NCBI RefSeq assembly: GCF_001078595.1
Contig: NZ_LFTY01000002.1
Location: forward strand, 3,095,773 to 3,159,772
DNA from: Candidatus Rhodobacter oscarellae
GTDB lineage: Bacteria > Pseudomonadota > Alphaproteobacteria > Rhodobacterales > Rhodobacteraceae
Length of the DNA stretch: 64,000 nt
Direction of reading: 5' to 3'
Part shown: in pieces, positions 21,116 through 30,253 of the stretch
How the letters are laid out: every line of letters starts with the position of its first letter
Numbering within the stretch: the stretch's first letter is position 1
Translations under genes and position numbers: made by a program
The notes under the pieces: model-generated
Database searches by the model: none
Told to the model about the DNA's origin: nothing
What the model saw: only the letters and a program-made list of their open reading frames with translations

Positions 21116-21940
21116 CTATGGCGCAACCAATCTGCGCCGCGACGTCACCGGCCCGTCGCCTTGTGCCTCGATGCGGTGGATGGCCTGCTCGGCGGGCTCA
21201 TAGGCCACGGCCATATGGTGCGCATTGGCATGGATTAGGGTCTGTTCGTCCACCGCAATCGCCACATGCCCCTTCCAGAACAGCGCATCCCCGCGGGCCA
21301 GGTCGCCTCCGGCCTCCGGGAAGGCGTTCTCTTGCAGATCGCTGTCGCCGGGGCAGTCTATGCCGCACCCCAGGCACGCTGCCTGCACCAGACCAGAGCA
21401 ATCTATCCCCGCCACGGTGTTGCCGCCCCAAAGATACGGCGCGCCGAAGAAAAGCTGCGCCACGGTCACCGGGTCGGAAAAGCGGCGCTCCAGCGGGCGC
21501 AGATGTGGCTTGGGCACGTAGGTGCCCTGCGCGGTCTCGTAGAATTTTGGCATGTGGCTGACGGTTTGCAGCTGGGCGCCAAAGTAAAGCGGATGCGCCT
21601 GCGGGGCCTTAATGTCGGGCTCTGTGTAGGCATGGCCCGCGAGTGCTCCGACCCAATGGGTCGCCTGGGCCGGGCCGGCAAGCGCCTCGGCCGGGAGATA
21701 GCCAACATAGCCGTCTTTGGCGGCCTGCACAAAGCGCATGCCCTCCAGCTCGTCATACACGGTGACGGCGTCGCCCTGCACAAGCTGCCGGTCGCGGGGC
21801 CCGCCGGGTGCGCGCAGCAGATCAACCACCGGCACGGCCACTTGGCGCGGCACGCCGTCGGTGAAGTGCTCGGCCTCTACCAGGCCGCGCAGGTGGCTGG
21901 CCGCGACGCGGCCATTGGCCGGTGTGGTGCGCGGGTCCAC
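21116..21940 (-). CDS. NlpC/P60 family cysteine peptidase with SH3-like N-terminus
   Basis: A 274-residue probable peptidoglycan peptidase. The N-terminal part (about 1-140) has SH3-like stretches (VPVVDLLRAPGG, KDGYVGYLPAEAL). The C-terminal NlpC/P60 domain has the catalytic Cys in GIDCSGLVQ, His in KGHVAIAVD and a third residue in HANAHHMAV. No signal peptide is visible, so it may act in the cytoplasm on muropeptides imported for recycling. The start is GTG at 21938-21940, immediately after the TAG of the upstream aminopeptidase gene, which indicates translational coupling. Confidence 0.88.
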   Translation of the reverse strand: MDPRTTPANGRVAASHLRGLVEAEHFTDGVPRQVAVPVVDLLRAPGGPRDRQLVQGDAVTVYDELEGMRFVQAAKDGYVGYLPAEALAGPAQATHWVGALAGHAYTEPDIKAPQAHPLYFGAQLQTVSHMPKFYETAQGTYVPKPHLRPLERRFSDPVTVAQLFFGAPYLWGGNTVAGIDCSGLVQAACLGCGIDCPGDSDLQENAFPEAGGDLARGDALFWKGHVAIAVDEQTLIHANAHHMAVAYEPAEQAIHRIEAQGDGPVTSRRRLVAP

Positions 21941-23326
21941 CTAGAGGTCCAGAAGCTGCGGCAGCGCCTCGAGCACCGCGCGTGCGCCCTGGCCAACGCC
22001 CCCCAGCGGGCGCGCGGGGGCGGGTTTGGGCTGCCAGCCGTAGATGTCGAAATGGGCGTATTGCGCCGAGTCAGAGACGAAACGCTTTAGAAACAGCGCC
22101 GCGGTGATCGACCCGGCAAAGCCGCCCTTGGGGGCGTTGTCGAGATCGGCGATGGCGGGCTCGATCATGGGCTCATAGGGCGCGTGAAAGGGCATCTCCC
22201 AGACCGGATCGGCGGCGGCGCGGCCGCCCGCGCGTATAGCATCGGCCAGCCCGGGTTCCGAGGCGTAAAACGGCGCCAGATCCGGCCCCACAGCCACCCG
22301 CGCCGCGCCCGTCAGCGTGGCCATCGAGATCATCAGATCCGGCGGCGTCTCGTCCGCCAGCGCCAGGGCGTCGGCCAGCACCAGCCGACCCTCGGCGTCG
22401 GTGTTGTTGATCTCGACGCTCAGGCCCTTGCGCGAGGCCAGCACGTCACCGGGGCGGAACGCCCCGCCGCTGACCGCGTTCTCGACCGCGGGGATCAGCA
22501 CCCGCAGCCGCAGCGGCAACGCAAGCGCCATGATCATATGCGCAAGACCCAGCACAGCCGCGGCGCCGCCCATGTCCTTTTTCATCAGCCCCATCGAGGC
22601 GCCCGGTTTGAGGTTCAGCCCGCCGGTGTCAAAGCACACGCCCTTGCCGACCAGCGTCAGCGCGGGGCCGCTGCCGCCCCAGGTGATGTCGATCAGGCGC
22701 GGCTCCCGCGCGGCGGCGCGCCCGACGGCGTGGATCATGGGGAAGTTCTGCGCCAGCAGGTCCTCGCCCCGGATTACCGACATCTTGGCGCCGTGGCTCT
22801 TGGCCAGGGCGCGCGCGGCGTCCTCTAGGTCGCCCGGCCCCATGTCAGCGGCCGGCGTGTTGATCAGGTCGCGGGTCAGGGCCTCGCCCGCCGCGATCGT
22901 CTCTGTTCGGGCCGCGTTGACGCCTTTGGGCGCCTTCAGGCGTGCGCCCGAATCGCGGGCGGGTTTGTATCGCTCAAAGCGGTACTGCGCCAAGAGCCAG
23001 CCGAGCGCCTGCTCGGCGGGGTCGAGGCCGGCCATGCCGCCCTCGATATGGTAGTCGCCCTTGGGCAGGCGGGCCTGCGCCTGGGCCAGTGCGAAGCGGT
23101 GGCGCGCCCGGTCCTGCGCGCCGCCGACCCCAGCCACGGCGGCGCTGACAACACCATCGGCGCCGGGCAGGGTTGCGACCTGCCCAAAGCCGCCGTTGAA
23201 CCCAGTCTCGGTAAGCCAGGTCTGCACGGCGGCTGGCTGGCTGGCGCTCCAATCAGCGAATTCTTCGCTGGAAACGACAAAAAGCGGCCGTGATGCCGCG
23301 TCTTCTTGGCTGAATTTTAGGCTCAT
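21941..23326 (-). CDS. Leucyl aminopeptidase family protein (M17)
   Basis: A 461-residue M17 aminopeptidase. The catalytic C-terminal domain shows LVGKGVCFDTGGLNLK, the signature NTDAEGRLVLADAL and ISMATLTGAARVAVG, with metal-binding Lys, Asp and Glu in place. The N-terminal domain (about 1-155) is short and variable, as in PepB-like members. It releases N-terminal residues from peptides in the cytosol. AAGGAC precedes the ATG. Directly coupled to an NlpC/P60 peptidase, it may process peptides freed from murein. Confidence 0.92.
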   Translation of the reverse strand: MSLKFSQEDAASRPLFVVSSEEFADWSASQPAAVQTWLTETGFNGGFGQVATLPGADGVVSAAVAGVGGAQDRARHRFALAQAQARLPKGDYHIEGGMAGLDPAEQALGWLLAQYRFERYKPARDSGARLKAPKGVNAARTETIAAGEALTRDLINTPAADMGPGDLEDAARALAKSHGAKMSVIRGEDLLAQNFPMIHAVGRAAAREPRLIDITWGGSGPALTLVGKGVCFDTGGLNLKPGASMGLMKKDMGGAAAVLGLAHMIMALALPLRLRVLIPAVENAVSGGAFRPGDVLASRKGLSVEINNTDAEGRLVLADALALADETPPDLMISMATLTGAARVAVGPDLAPFYASEPGLADAIRAGGRAAADPVWEMPFHAPYEPMIEPAIADLDNAPKGGFAGSITAALFLKRFVSDSAQYAHFDIYGWQPKPAPARPLGGVGQGARAVLEALPQLLDL

Positions 23327-23394
23327 CGGGCGTCCTTAAACTATGTCTGCCCAAACCTAGCTGCCTGGGCGCTGCCCGCAAGTGGCCACGCGCG

Positions 23395-23772
23395 TCAGAT
23401 CGTCAAATCCTCGCGGTCCCACATGGCGATCAGGGATTGCTCGCCCACGCGGCGCATGCGCGCGGTGGTGGCGGCAAGAGCCGGAACATCGCCCCGCTCG
23501 GACAGCATCGTCACGTCCTTGGCGACGCGCGCCAGGCGCACCATGCCGGTGCGCTCGGCGAGCCCGTTGACTTGCTGCGATGTGACCTGCAGCGTCTCTA
23601 GGTCGCCCGCCTTCAGCAGGGTCCCCGAGTATTGCAGCAGCACGGCAAGATCTTCCATCGCCGCGCAGATGGCGACCTCGGCTTTGCCGTGCCCAAGTTG
23701 GACGCACATCTCGTCCAGAACATCAGTGTTCAGTGTCACGGCCTCTTGCGGCCGGATCTGGCTGACACGCAT
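23395..23772 (-). CDS. Small helical protein of unknown function
   Basis: A 125-residue protein, almost entirely predicted helix with heptad-like leucines (VLDEMCVQLGHGKAEVAICAAMEDLAVLL, of which only part is cited as a motif: GHGKAEVAI). The size and helical layout recall Hpt-type or chemotaxis-associated bundles, but the phosphorylatable HxxKG motif is absent, so no function is assigned. ATG at 23770-23772 is chosen for the GTGAGG site seven bases ahead; an earlier in-frame ATG has none. It is a single gene, divergent from the carbonic anhydrase. Confidence 0.65.
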   Translation of the reverse strand: MRVSQIRPQEAVTLNTDVLDEMCVQLGHGKAEVAICAAMEDLAVLLQYSGTLLKAGDLETLQVTSQQVNGLAERTGMVRLARVAKDVTMLSERGDVPALAATTARMRRVGEQSLIAMWDREDLTI

Positions 23773-23914
23773 AGGAACCTCACCCCTAGTTTCCCTCGAT
23801 AGACGTGCATACTGCATAGGCAAGGCGAAGAATTCGTTGATCCGGATGGCGAAAATACCTCGAATTTCCCGAAATTGCTCGCTAGATGGCAGCGAACGCT
23901 AGAGAGGATCCGCC

Positions 23915-24565
23915 ATGTCCGTCGTAAAACCCCTGCCCAACTACCTGGTCCAGCGCTATCGCGGATGGAAAGCCACGACCTATGACAACAACAAGGCCTG
24001 GTACCGGCATCTGTCGAACGAGGGCCAGCACCCCCGCGCGATGATAATCTCTTGTTGTGACAGCCGCGTGCATGTCACGGCGATCTTCGGCGCCGATTCG
24101 GGCGAGTTCTTCATCCACCGCAACATCGCCAACCTGGTCCCGCCCTACGAGCCGGATGGCGGCCGCCACGGCACCTCGGCGGCGGTCGAATACGCGGTGA
24201 CCGCGCTTAAGGTCGCGCATATCGTGGTGGTGGGGCATTCAAGCTGCGGCGGCGTCAAGGGCTGTCACGACATGTGCTCGGGCCACGCGCCCGCGCTGGA
24301 GGAGCCCACCAGCTTTGTCGGACGCTGGATGGACGTGCTGCGCCCCGGCTACGAGCGCGTGAAGGACATCGAGGACGAGGCCGAGCGCGTGCGGGCGCTG
24401 GAATACGAGGCCGTGAAGACCTCGATCGACAACCTCATGACCTTCCCGTTCGTGAAAGAGTCGGTGGAGTCGGACCTGCTGACGCTGCACGGGCTGTGGA
24501 ACAACATCGCCGAGGGCGCGCTGGAGCAGCTTGACCCGAAGACCGGTAGCTTCGTGCCCGTATAA
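23915..24565 (+). CDS. Beta-class carbonic anhydrase
   Basis: A 216-residue beta-carbonic anhydrase that interconverts CO2 and bicarbonate. The zinc ligands are the Cys of SCCDSRV and the His and Cys of GHSSCGGVKG; the Asp/Arg pair of CDSR is intact. No signal peptide, so cytosolic. GAGAGGA lies before the ATG. Followed after 62 bases by an SRPBCC protein gene, possibly cotranscribed. Confidence 0.95.
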   Translation: MSVVKPLPNYLVQRYRGWKATTYDNNKAWYRHLSNEGQHPRAMIISCCDSRVHVTAIFGADSGEFFIHRNIANLVPPYEPDGGRHGTSAAVEYAVTALKVAHIVVVGHSSCGGVKGCHDMCSGHAPALEEPTSFVGRWMDVLRPGYERVKDIEDEAERVRALEYEAVKTSIDNLMTFPFVKESVESDLLTLHGLWNNIAEGALEQLDPKTGSFVPV

Positions 24566-24627
24566 GATGTGCGACTCGGCTGCGCATGTTATGATCCCCA
24601 AATGTAACGTCATTTGGAGTATCAATC

Positions 24628-25161
24628 ATGCGCATTTTGCTACGTCTTTTGACTGGAATCGTCCTGCTGGTGGCGGTCCTCGCCCTGGGGTCGTTCTTGC
24701 TGCCGCGCGAGGTCGCCGTGGCCAGGTCCGTCACCATTGACGCGGCGCCGGAGGCCGTGTTCCCGCACGTGAACTCGCTGCAGAAGACCGAGGCCTGGTC
24801 GCCCTGGATGCAGCGCGACCCAGAGGTCAAGCTGGACTATGCCGGGCCAGAGGCCGGCGTCGGCAACAAGATGACCTGGGCCAGCGAGGACCCGCAGGTG
24901 GGCAATGGCACCCAAGAGATCACGCTGAGCGTCGAGAACGAAAAGGTCGAGACCGCGCTTGATTTCGGGCCGATGGGCACCGCCAAGGCGTCGTTCACCC
25001 TCGCCGCCGCCGGGGAGGGCACCGAGATCACCTGGGGCTTCGTCACCGACACGGGCTACAATCCCATGGCGCGCTACATGGGCATGATGATGGACCGCTG
25101 GGTCGGCGCGGATTACGAAACGGGCCTGGGCAACCTCAAGTCGCTTGTCGAGGGCGGCTAG
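24628..25161 (+). CDS. Membrane-anchored SRPBCC (START/Bet v1-like) family protein
   Basis: A 177-residue protein: one N-terminal hydrophobic helix (residues 4-26, LLRLLTGIVLLVAVLALGSF) followed by an SRPBCC ligand-binding fold (SVTIDAAPEAVFPHVNSL, EAWSPWMQRDPEV, TEITWGFVTDTGYNPM). The ligand is unknown. It is probably exposed on the periplasmic face. A TTGGAG site precedes the start. Confidence 0.85.
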   Translation: MRILLRLLTGIVLLVAVLALGSFLLPREVAVARSVTIDAAPEAVFPHVNSLQKTEAWSPWMQRDPEVKLDYAGPEAGVGNKMTWASEDPQVGNGTQEITLSVENEKVETALDFGPMGTAKASFTLAAAGEGTEITWGFVTDTGYNPMARYMGMMMDRWVGADYETGLGNLKSLVEGG

Positions 25162-25284
25162 GGGTCGCTTGGTGGAGGGCGCTTTCCGCGCTTTGCGCTG
25201 CGACACACCCGCGCTGGGGAAAGAAATTAAACGATTTCTTAACCCGGGAGCGAAACCCTAAATTTGGGTGGGAAACCTCGGTTT

Positions 25285-25342
25285 CGAGCCGCGGCTCCCA
25301 CCCGGATCCATGATCCGGGGCGAATCGCTAATATTCGATGAA
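25285..25342. repeat. 58-bp intergenic repeat, copy A
   Basis: Shares 54 of 58 positions with 51172-51229, in the same orientation. It contains the palindromes gagccgcggctc and cccggatc-cat-gatccggg. In this copy an upstream gggtggga (25267-25274) can also pair with tcccaccc, extending the element leftwards to about 25237. It lies between two convergent genes. Confidence 0.85.
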
Positions 25343-25361
25343 TTTCTGCGGGATCGACGCC

Positions 25362-25649
25362 CTAAAGCGCGAAATACAGCCGTGGGATGATGATATCCCG
25401 CGCGATGATGATGCCGATGAACACCACCAGCGGCGCCAGGTCCAGCGGCCGGGTGTCCGGCAGCACGCGCCGCACCGGCTCGTAGACCGGCTCTAGCAGG
25501 CGATTCAGCCCCGACCAGATCTGGTAGACCAGGGGCTGGCGCACATTCAGCACGTTGAAATTGATCAGCCAGCTCATGATGATGTGCACGATCATGATGA
25601 AGAAGGCCACGTTCAGAAGAAGCGCGAGAATTTCGAGTATGATGCCCAT
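25362..25649 (-). CDS. YggT family integral membrane protein
   Basis: A 95-residue membrane protein with two hydrophobic segments: residues about 2-24 (GIILEILALLLNVAFFIMIV) and about 65-85 (APLVVFIGIIIARDIII). Between them lies the YggT-type SWLINFNVLN / GLNRLLEPVYEPVRRVLP signature. YggT proteins are linked to cell-division or photosystem-related membrane assembly; the role here is unknown. ATG at 25647-25649 follows a CCGGAGC site; a TTG codon directly before it is less likely. Confidence 0.9.
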   Translation of the reverse strand: MGIILEILALLLNVAFFIMIVHIIMSWLINFNVLNVRQPLVYQIWSGLNRLLEPVYEPVRRVLPDTRPLDLAPLVVFIGIIIARDIIIPRLYFAL

Positions 25650-25872
25650 CAAAGCATGCTCCGGTTAGCTTGGGACGTAGTTAGGCACCCGCGCCAGCGG
25701 TGGCAAGGTGTCGTGCAACTCTGTGCGCTTTCTAATGGCTTACTGCGCCGCAAGAGTAAGCATCTGATTAACATCTTGTGATCTTCCGCGGCGTCAGTCC
25801 CCGCTTGGGCAAGTTATCATTGCGCGCTCAAGCGCTTCACTGTCATAATGATCCCAAATGGGGGATGAGAAG

Positions 25873-27261
25873 ATGGCAACCATCAGTGCGCGCAAGCGCA
25901 TCTGGGGCTGGATGATGTTCGACTGGGCGACACAGCCCTTCTACACCGTCCTGCTCACATTCATATTCGGTCCGTATTTCGGGCTTGTCATGGCAGAGCA
26001 TTTCGCCGGCCAGGGGCTAGAGCAGCAGGCCGCCGAGGCCCGCGCGCAGTCAAGCTGGGCGACGATGCTGACCATCACCGGGCTCTTCATCGCCTTCACC
26101 GCGCCCGTCCTGGGCGCCATCGCCGACACCCGCGACCGCCGCATCCCCTGGATGGTGCTGTTCTCGCTGGTCTACATCGCCGGCACCTACACGCTGTGGC
26201 ACATGGTGCCGGACGGCTCGGCGATGATGCTGACGCTGATCGCGTTCGGGATCGCGATGGTCTCGGCCGAGTATATGCTGGTCTTCATCAACTCCATGCT
26301 GCCGACCCTGAGCAAGTGGGAGGATATCGGCGAGCATTCCGGCAACGGGTTTGCGCTGGGCTATGCGGGCGGGGTCTTGGCGCTTTTGCTGGTGCTGGTG
26401 CTGTTCGCCGAGCAGGGCAACGGCAAGACGCTGATCGGGCTGGACCCGGTCCTGGGGCTGGACGCGGCGGCGCGCGAGGGCACGCGCGCGGTGGGGCCCA
26501 TCACGATGGTCTGGTTCGTGATCTTCATGATCCCGTTCTTCTTGTGGGTGCGCGACCCGGTGCGGCCCAACATCACCGGCAGCGTGGGCGACGCGCTGCG
26601 CCAGCTTGGGCGCTCCATCGCGGGGGTGACCAAGAAGCCCAGCCTTTTCGCTTATCTCGGCTCTTCGATGTTCTACCGCGACGCGCTGAACGCGATCTAC
26701 GGCTTTGGCGGCTTCTACGCGGGGTTCGTCCTGCAATGGGAGATCACTCTGATCGGCATCTTCGGCATCGTCGGCGCGGTCAGCGCGGCGCTGTTCAGCT
26801 GGCTCGGCGGCAAGATGGACCGCCGCTTTGGCCCGAAACCGGTGATCGTGGTGAACGCGTGGATCCTGATCGTGGTCTGCATCGTGATCCTGAACATGAC
26901 GCGCGAGAGCTTCTTTGGCATCGCATTGGCCGAGGGGTCCGGGCTGCCGGACGCGATGATGTTCATCCTTGGCGCGGCGATCGGCGGCGCGGGCGGCTCG
27001 ATCCAGGGCGCCTCGCGCACCATGATGGCCCGCCACGCGGACCCAGAGCGGCCAACGGAGGCCTTCGGGCTCTACGCGTTCTCCGGCAAGGCCACGGCGT
27101 TCCTGGCGCCTGCGCTGATCGCCGCCTTCACCACGATCACGCAGAACGCGCGGCTCGGGTTGGCGCCGGTGGTTGTGCTCTTCATTATTGCGCTGGTTCT
27201 GTTACGCTGGGTTGACCCAGAGGGAAGCGGGAACCGGCGATGGTCAGGGCATTCGGGCTAG
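25873..27261 (+). CDS. MFS transporter of the UMF1 (Atg22-like) family
   Basis: A 462-residue transporter with about 12 membrane segments. The N-terminus WGWMMFDWATQPFYTVLLTF is characteristic of the UMF1/Atg22-like branch, as are the cytoplasmic ADTRDRRIPWM loop after the second helix and the EAFGLYAFSGKATAFLAP region. The substrate is unknown; yeast Atg22 exports amino acids. ATG at 25873 has a GGGATGAGA context; another ATG lies 15 bases earlier. Its last 22 bases overlap mepA, suggesting coupled expression. Confidence 0.88.
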   Translation: MATISARKRIWGWMMFDWATQPFYTVLLTFIFGPYFGLVMAEHFAGQGLEQQAAEARAQSSWATMLTITGLFIAFTAPVLGAIADTRDRRIPWMVLFSLVYIAGTYTLWHMVPDGSAMMLTLIAFGIAMVSAEYMLVFINSMLPTLSKWEDIGEHSGNGFALGYAGGVLALLLVLVLFAEQGNGKTLIGLDPVLGLDAAAREGTRAVGPITMVWFVIFMIPFFLWVRDPVRPNITGSVGDALRQLGRSIAGVTKKPSLFAYLGSSMFYRDALNAIYGFGGFYAGFVLQWEITLIGIFGIVGAVSAALFSWLGGKMDRRFGPKPVIVVNAWILIVVCIVILNMTRESFFGIALAEGSGLPDAMMFILGAAIGGAGGSIQGASRTMMARHADPERPTEAFGLYAFSGKATAFLAPALIAAFTTITQNARLGLAPVVVLFIIALVLLRWVDPEGSGNRRWSGHSG

Positions 27262-28190
27262 TACTAGGTTTGGCATGCGTGCTGGTCGCCTGCGGCGGTG
27301 ATCGGGGCGCGCCCACCAAGGCGGTGGCCCCAAAGGCGCCGCCCAGGGCCGCCTCGCCAGAGGTGCTGCAGGCCGCGGGCATCGACAACACCGTGCTGGC
27401 CAAGGCGCTGTTTGGCGCCAAGGGGACGGGCTCGGCACAGCCCGCCGCGCCCTATGGCGGCTACGCCAAGGGATGCTTGGCGGGGGGCGTGGAGCTGCCC
27501 GAGACCGGCCCGACCTGGCAGGCCATGCGCCTGTCGCGCAACCGCAATTGGGGGCACCCGGACACCATCGCCTATATCAAGCGCCTCTCGGCCAAGGCGG
27601 CGGCGCAGCCCGGCTGGAACGGGCTTTACATCGGCGATATCAGCCAGCCGCGCGGCGGGCCAATGCTGACCGGGCATCGCAGCCACCAGATCGGGATGGA
27701 TGTCGACATCTGGATGAAGCCCGCGCTGAATTTGACCCTAACCCGCCCGGATCGCGAGAATATCTCGTCGATCTCGACGCGCCGCGCGCGCGGCGCCTAC
27801 ACCAATGACAATTGGACCCGCGCGCATCACGAGATCCTCAAGGCCGCCGCCAGCGATCCCGCGGTGGCGCGGATATTCGTGTTCCCGGGCGCCAAGGTGC
27901 AGATGTGCAGGGACGCGCGCGGCAACCGCGACTGGCTGCGCAAGATCCGGCCCTGGTGGGGGCATCACTACCATTTCCATGTGCGGCTTAGCTGCCCCAG
28001 CGGCGCGGCGGGCTGCGTGGACCAGGCGCCGATGCCGCCGGGCGACGGCTGCGCGGATGCGGAAAGATGGGTGCAGGACATCCTGAACCCACCGCCGCCA
28101 GACCCGAACGCTCCGCCGCCCAGGCCGCGCCGCGAATACGTCATGTCCGATCTGCCTCAGCAATGCGTCAGCGTACTGTCCTCGCGCTGA
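27240..28190 (+). CDS. mepA: Penicillin-insensitive murein endopeptidase MepA (lipoprotein)
   Basis: A 316-residue M74 metallopeptidase that cleaves D-Ala-mDAP cross-links in peptidoglycan. The zinc motifs [15 protein letters not shown] and [14 protein letters not shown] are present, along with [15 protein letters not shown]. The signal sequence ends LVACGG, a plausible lipobox, so it may be lipid-anchored, unlike soluble E. coli MepA. The C-terminus is Pro-rich. It overlaps the transporter gene upstream by 22 bases and the following esterase-like gene by 28 bases. Confidence 0.94.
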   Translation: MVRAFGLVLGLACVLVACGGDRGAPTKAVAPKAPPRAASPEVLQAAGIDNTVLAKALFGAKGTGSAQPAAPYGGYAKGCLAGGVELPETGPTWQAMRLSRNRNWGHPDTIAYIKRLSAKAAAQPGWNGLYIGDISQPRGGPMLTGHRSHQIGMDVDIWMKPALNLTLTRPDRENISSISTRRARGAYTNDNWTRAHHEILKAAASDPAVARIFVFPGAKVQMCRDARGNRDWLRKIRPWWGHHYHFHVRLSCPSGAAGCVDQAPMPPGDGCADAERWVQDILNPPPPDPNAPPPRPRREYVMSDLPQQCVSVLSSR

Positions 28191-29041
28191 TCCTGTGCGG
28201 CCTGTTGGGCGCGGCCCAGCTGGCGCGTGCAGAGCTGGTCCATGTCGGTAGCTTCACCTGGACCAGCGGCGCCGAGGGCTTTGGCGGCTTCTCCGGGCTG
28301 GAAGTGGACGAGACCGGCACCAGCTTCATGGCGGTGTCCGACAAGGGGTACATCTCGACCGGCACATTGCGGCGGGAGGCGGGGCGAATTGCAGCGGTCG
28401 AGCAGGCCAATCTGCGCCCCCTAAAGGACGACGACGGCAGCGCGCTGGATCGCTACGAGGTGGATGGCGAGGGGCTGGCGCTGCGCGCGGATGGCAGGCT
28501 CTATGTGTCCTTTGAGGCGGTGCACCGGGTCTGGACCTACCGCGATCCGGGGTCAGAGGCCGCCTGGCTGCCCCGGCACCACAGCTTTAATGCGCTCCAG
28601 AACAACTCGTCGCTCGAGGCGCTGGCGATTGGCCCCGACAACGCGCTTTACACGCTGCCCGAACGCTCCGGGAAGTTAGAGCGCCCCTTCCCGGTCTATC
28701 GCTACAAGAACGGGGCCTGGACGATCCCCTTTACGATCCCGCGCCGCGGGCAGTTTCTGCCGGTGGGCGCGGATTTCGGCCCCGATGGGCGGCTCTATCT
28801 GCTGGAGCGGCACTTTACCGGGCTGCTTGGGTTCATGTCGCGGGTGCGCAGCTTTGCGGTGCAGGGCAAACGGATATTGGACGAGCGCGTTCTGCTGAGC
28901 ACGCCAAGCGGAAGGCATGACAATCTGGAGGGCATCGCGGTGTGGCGCGACGCGCAAGGGGCGCTGCGGGTGACGATGATCTCGGATGACAATTACCGGT
29001 TCCTGCAGCGGACAGAGTTCGTCGAGTATCGGTTGGAGTAG
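28163..29041 (+). CDS. Exported esterase-like/phytase-like family protein
   Basis: A 292-residue secreted protein. The signal peptide is [20 protein letters not shown] with cleavage near ARA. The remainder fits the 'esterase-like activity of phytase' beta-propeller family: [36 protein letters not shown] and [14 protein letters not shown]. The true substrate is unknown. ATG at 28163 lies inside the end of mepA and gives the signal peptide directly. Confidence 0.85.
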   Translation: MRQRTVLALILCGLLGAAQLARAELVHVGSFTWTSGAEGFGGFSGLEVDETGTSFMAVSDKGYISTGTLRREAGRIAAVEQANLRPLKDDDGSALDRYEVDGEGLALRADGRLYVSFEAVHRVWTYRDPGSEAAWLPRHHSFNALQNNSSLEALAIGPDNALYTLPERSGKLERPFPVYRYKNGAWTIPFTIPRRGQFLPVGADFGPDGRLYLLERHFTGLLGFMSRVRSFAVQGKRILDERVLLSTPSGRHDNLEGIAVWRDAQGALRVTMISDDNYRFLQRTEFVEYRLE

Positions 29042-29389
29042 CGCCGATACATGAGCGGCGTTCATGGATCGTTTACCAGAATCGGCCATGTTTACCGCAT
29101 CTTGATCCCTAAAAGGCTCCGACACGCCATGTTCCGACGCGCCCCTATACCTGCCCGCCTGCGTTAACGCGAAATTAGCGCGAATCGCCGGAGGATAGGG
29201 GAGGGTGGACGGGGGATTTACCCAAAATTAGCTTAACGCGTTTATCTTAAGGCATTTACGCCTTTCAGGCCCGCATGGCGTTTTGCCGCCGCGATGCCCT
29301 TGCGATCCAACGCGCATGGCGTTACATGCCCCCGTCCCGCGACGCGCGCGGGGCCAAGTCTCCGCGACCTTGTCAAAACGGATCAACAA
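29042..29389. other. 348-base intergenic region before the queuosine-precursor transporter
   Basis: No gene seen. I looked for a preQ1-type riboswitch because the downstream gene transports queuosine precursors, but could not fit the short pseudoknot consensus. A repeated catggcgtt (29274-29282 and 29315-29323) is the only pattern noted. Confidence 0.4.
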
Positions 29390-30025
29390 ATGACCAAGCT
29401 TCTACCTGGCGTGATCGCCATGGCGATCATTGTCGTCGCCTCCAACATTCTTGTGCAATTCTTCGTGGGCGACTGGCTCACCTGGGGCGCGTTCACCTAT
29501 CCCTTCGCCTTTTTGGTGACCGACATCATGAACCGCGTCTACGGGGCTTCCGCCGCGCGGCGGGTGGTCTTTGTGGGTTTCGTGGTGGGCATCGTCTGCT
29601 CGCTGATCGGCACGCAGGTGATGGTGGAGCTTGCGCCGGACTTCTCGGCGCCTGCGGTGACGCTGCGGATCGCGCTGGGCTCGGCAACGGCGTTTCTGGT
29701 GGCGCAGCTCGTCGATGTGGCGATCTTTGACCGCCTGCGCGGCGGGACCTGGTGGCGCGCGCCTTTGGCGTCGACGCTGGTGGGCTCGACGCTTGATACG
29801 GCGCTCTTTTTCTTCATCGCCTTCTCGGCCACGGCGGCGGGCGTGCTGGGCAGTGACCACAATACCGAGTTCTTTAACGAGGTCGTGGCCACCCCCTTCG
29901 GCGCGGAATTGACCCGCTGGATCGGCACCGCGGGCGTGGATTGGTGCGTGAAAGTTGCCATCGCTTTGATCGCCTTGGTGCCATTCCGCCTCATCATTGG
30001 GCGTCTCACCGCACGGGTTGTGTAA
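29390..30025 (+). CDS. yhhQ: Queuosine precursor transporter (YhhQ/VUT family)
   Basis: A 211-residue membrane protein with about six hydrophobic segments. Family motifs are MAIIVVASNILVQF, TYPFAFLVTDIMNRVYG and VAQLVDVAIFDRLRGGTWW. YhhQ imports preQ0/preQ1 for tRNA queuosine synthesis. ATG at 29390 gives the expected N-terminus (MTKLLPGVIAM); the site ahead is weak (ACGGA). It is followed by a small-ORF/terminator region before arfB. Confidence 0.9.
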   Translation: MTKLLPGVIAMAIIVVASNILVQFFVGDWLTWGAFTYPFAFLVTDIMNRVYGASAARRVVFVGFVVGIVCSLIGTQVMVELAPDFSAPAVTLRIALGSATAFLVAQLVDVAIFDRLRGGTWWRAPLASTLVGSTLDTALFFFIAFSATAAGVLGSDHNTEFFNEVVATPFGAELTRWIGTAGVDWCVKVAIALIALVPFRLIIGRLTARVV

Positions 30026-30031
30026 AAAGTT

Positions 30032-30060
30032 TTGACAAACACAAAATCTGTGCCAACCTG
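30032..30060 (+). promoter_or_regulatory. Candidate promoter of the small-ORF transcript
   Basis: A perfect TTGACA at 30032-30037 is followed after 17 bases by AACCTG, a poor -10. It points at the small ORF at 30095 and lies just after the transporter stop. The -35 box is the main support. Confidence 0.35.
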
Positions 30061-30078
30061 AGCTTGTCTGAAACAAGC

Positions 30079-30094
30079 GAAAGGAGGTGACCCA
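30079..30094 (+). promoter_or_regulatory. Extended Shine-Dalgarno matching the 16S rRNA 3' end
   Basis: The stretch gaaaggaggtgacccag (30079-30095) agrees at 16 of 17 positions with the reverse complement of the usual bacterial 16S 3' terminus (AGAAAGGAGGTGATCCAG). AGGAGG is seven bases before a GTG. A small hairpin, gcttgt/acaagc (30062-30067, 30073-30078), stands just upstream. Confidence 0.75.
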
Positions 30095-30151
30095 GTGTCT
30101 AAAGCGATGTTGGAGAAAGTTGTCGGGACAATCGGAGGGCTCACCACCTGA
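30095..30151 (+). CDS. Small ORF (18 residues), possible leader peptide
   Basis: GTG start, 18 codons, sequence (M)SKAMLEKVVGTIGGLTT, TGA at 30149-30151. The support is the exceptionally strong ribosome-binding site at ideal spacing, plus an own candidate promoter and a terminator downstream. The peptide has no run of a regulatory amino acid such as Trp, His or Leu, so it does not look like a classic attenuator leader. It precedes arfB by 118 bases. It could be a regulatory leader, an independent small protein or a bait for ribosomes. Confidence 0.45.
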   Translation: MSKAMLEKVVGTIGGLTT

Positions 30152-30154
30152 GGG

Positions 30155-30169
30155 CAGCCCCAAGGGCTG
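30155..30169 (+). other. Short RNA stem after the small ORF
   Basis: cagccc/gggctg around loop caa (30155-30160, 30164-30169) begins four bases after the small-ORF stop. Its cccaagg (30159-30165) could instead pair with ccttggg at 30215-30221, immediately before the terminator stem. Confidence 0.5.
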
Positions 30170-30221
30170 GGACCCACGCTTGAACGAATGTTCTAACCGA
30201 ACTTTCTCTATATGCCTTGGG

Positions 30222-30253
30222 AGGGCCGCCTGACATCCGGGCGGCCCTTTTCT
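30222..30253 (+). terminator. Intrinsic terminator between the small ORF and arfB
   Basis: Nine-base perfect stem agggccgcc/ggcggccct (30222-30230, 30240-30248), loop tgacatccg, tail ttttct. It ends 17 bases before the arfB ATG, so it either ends the small-ORF transcript or controls read-through into arfB. Confidence 0.8.

Noticed and set aside
29042-29389. PreQ1 riboswitch ahead of yhhQ
   Set aside because: The compact hairpin plus A-rich pseudoknot tail could not be recognised. An Infernal search with the preQ1 models would settle it.
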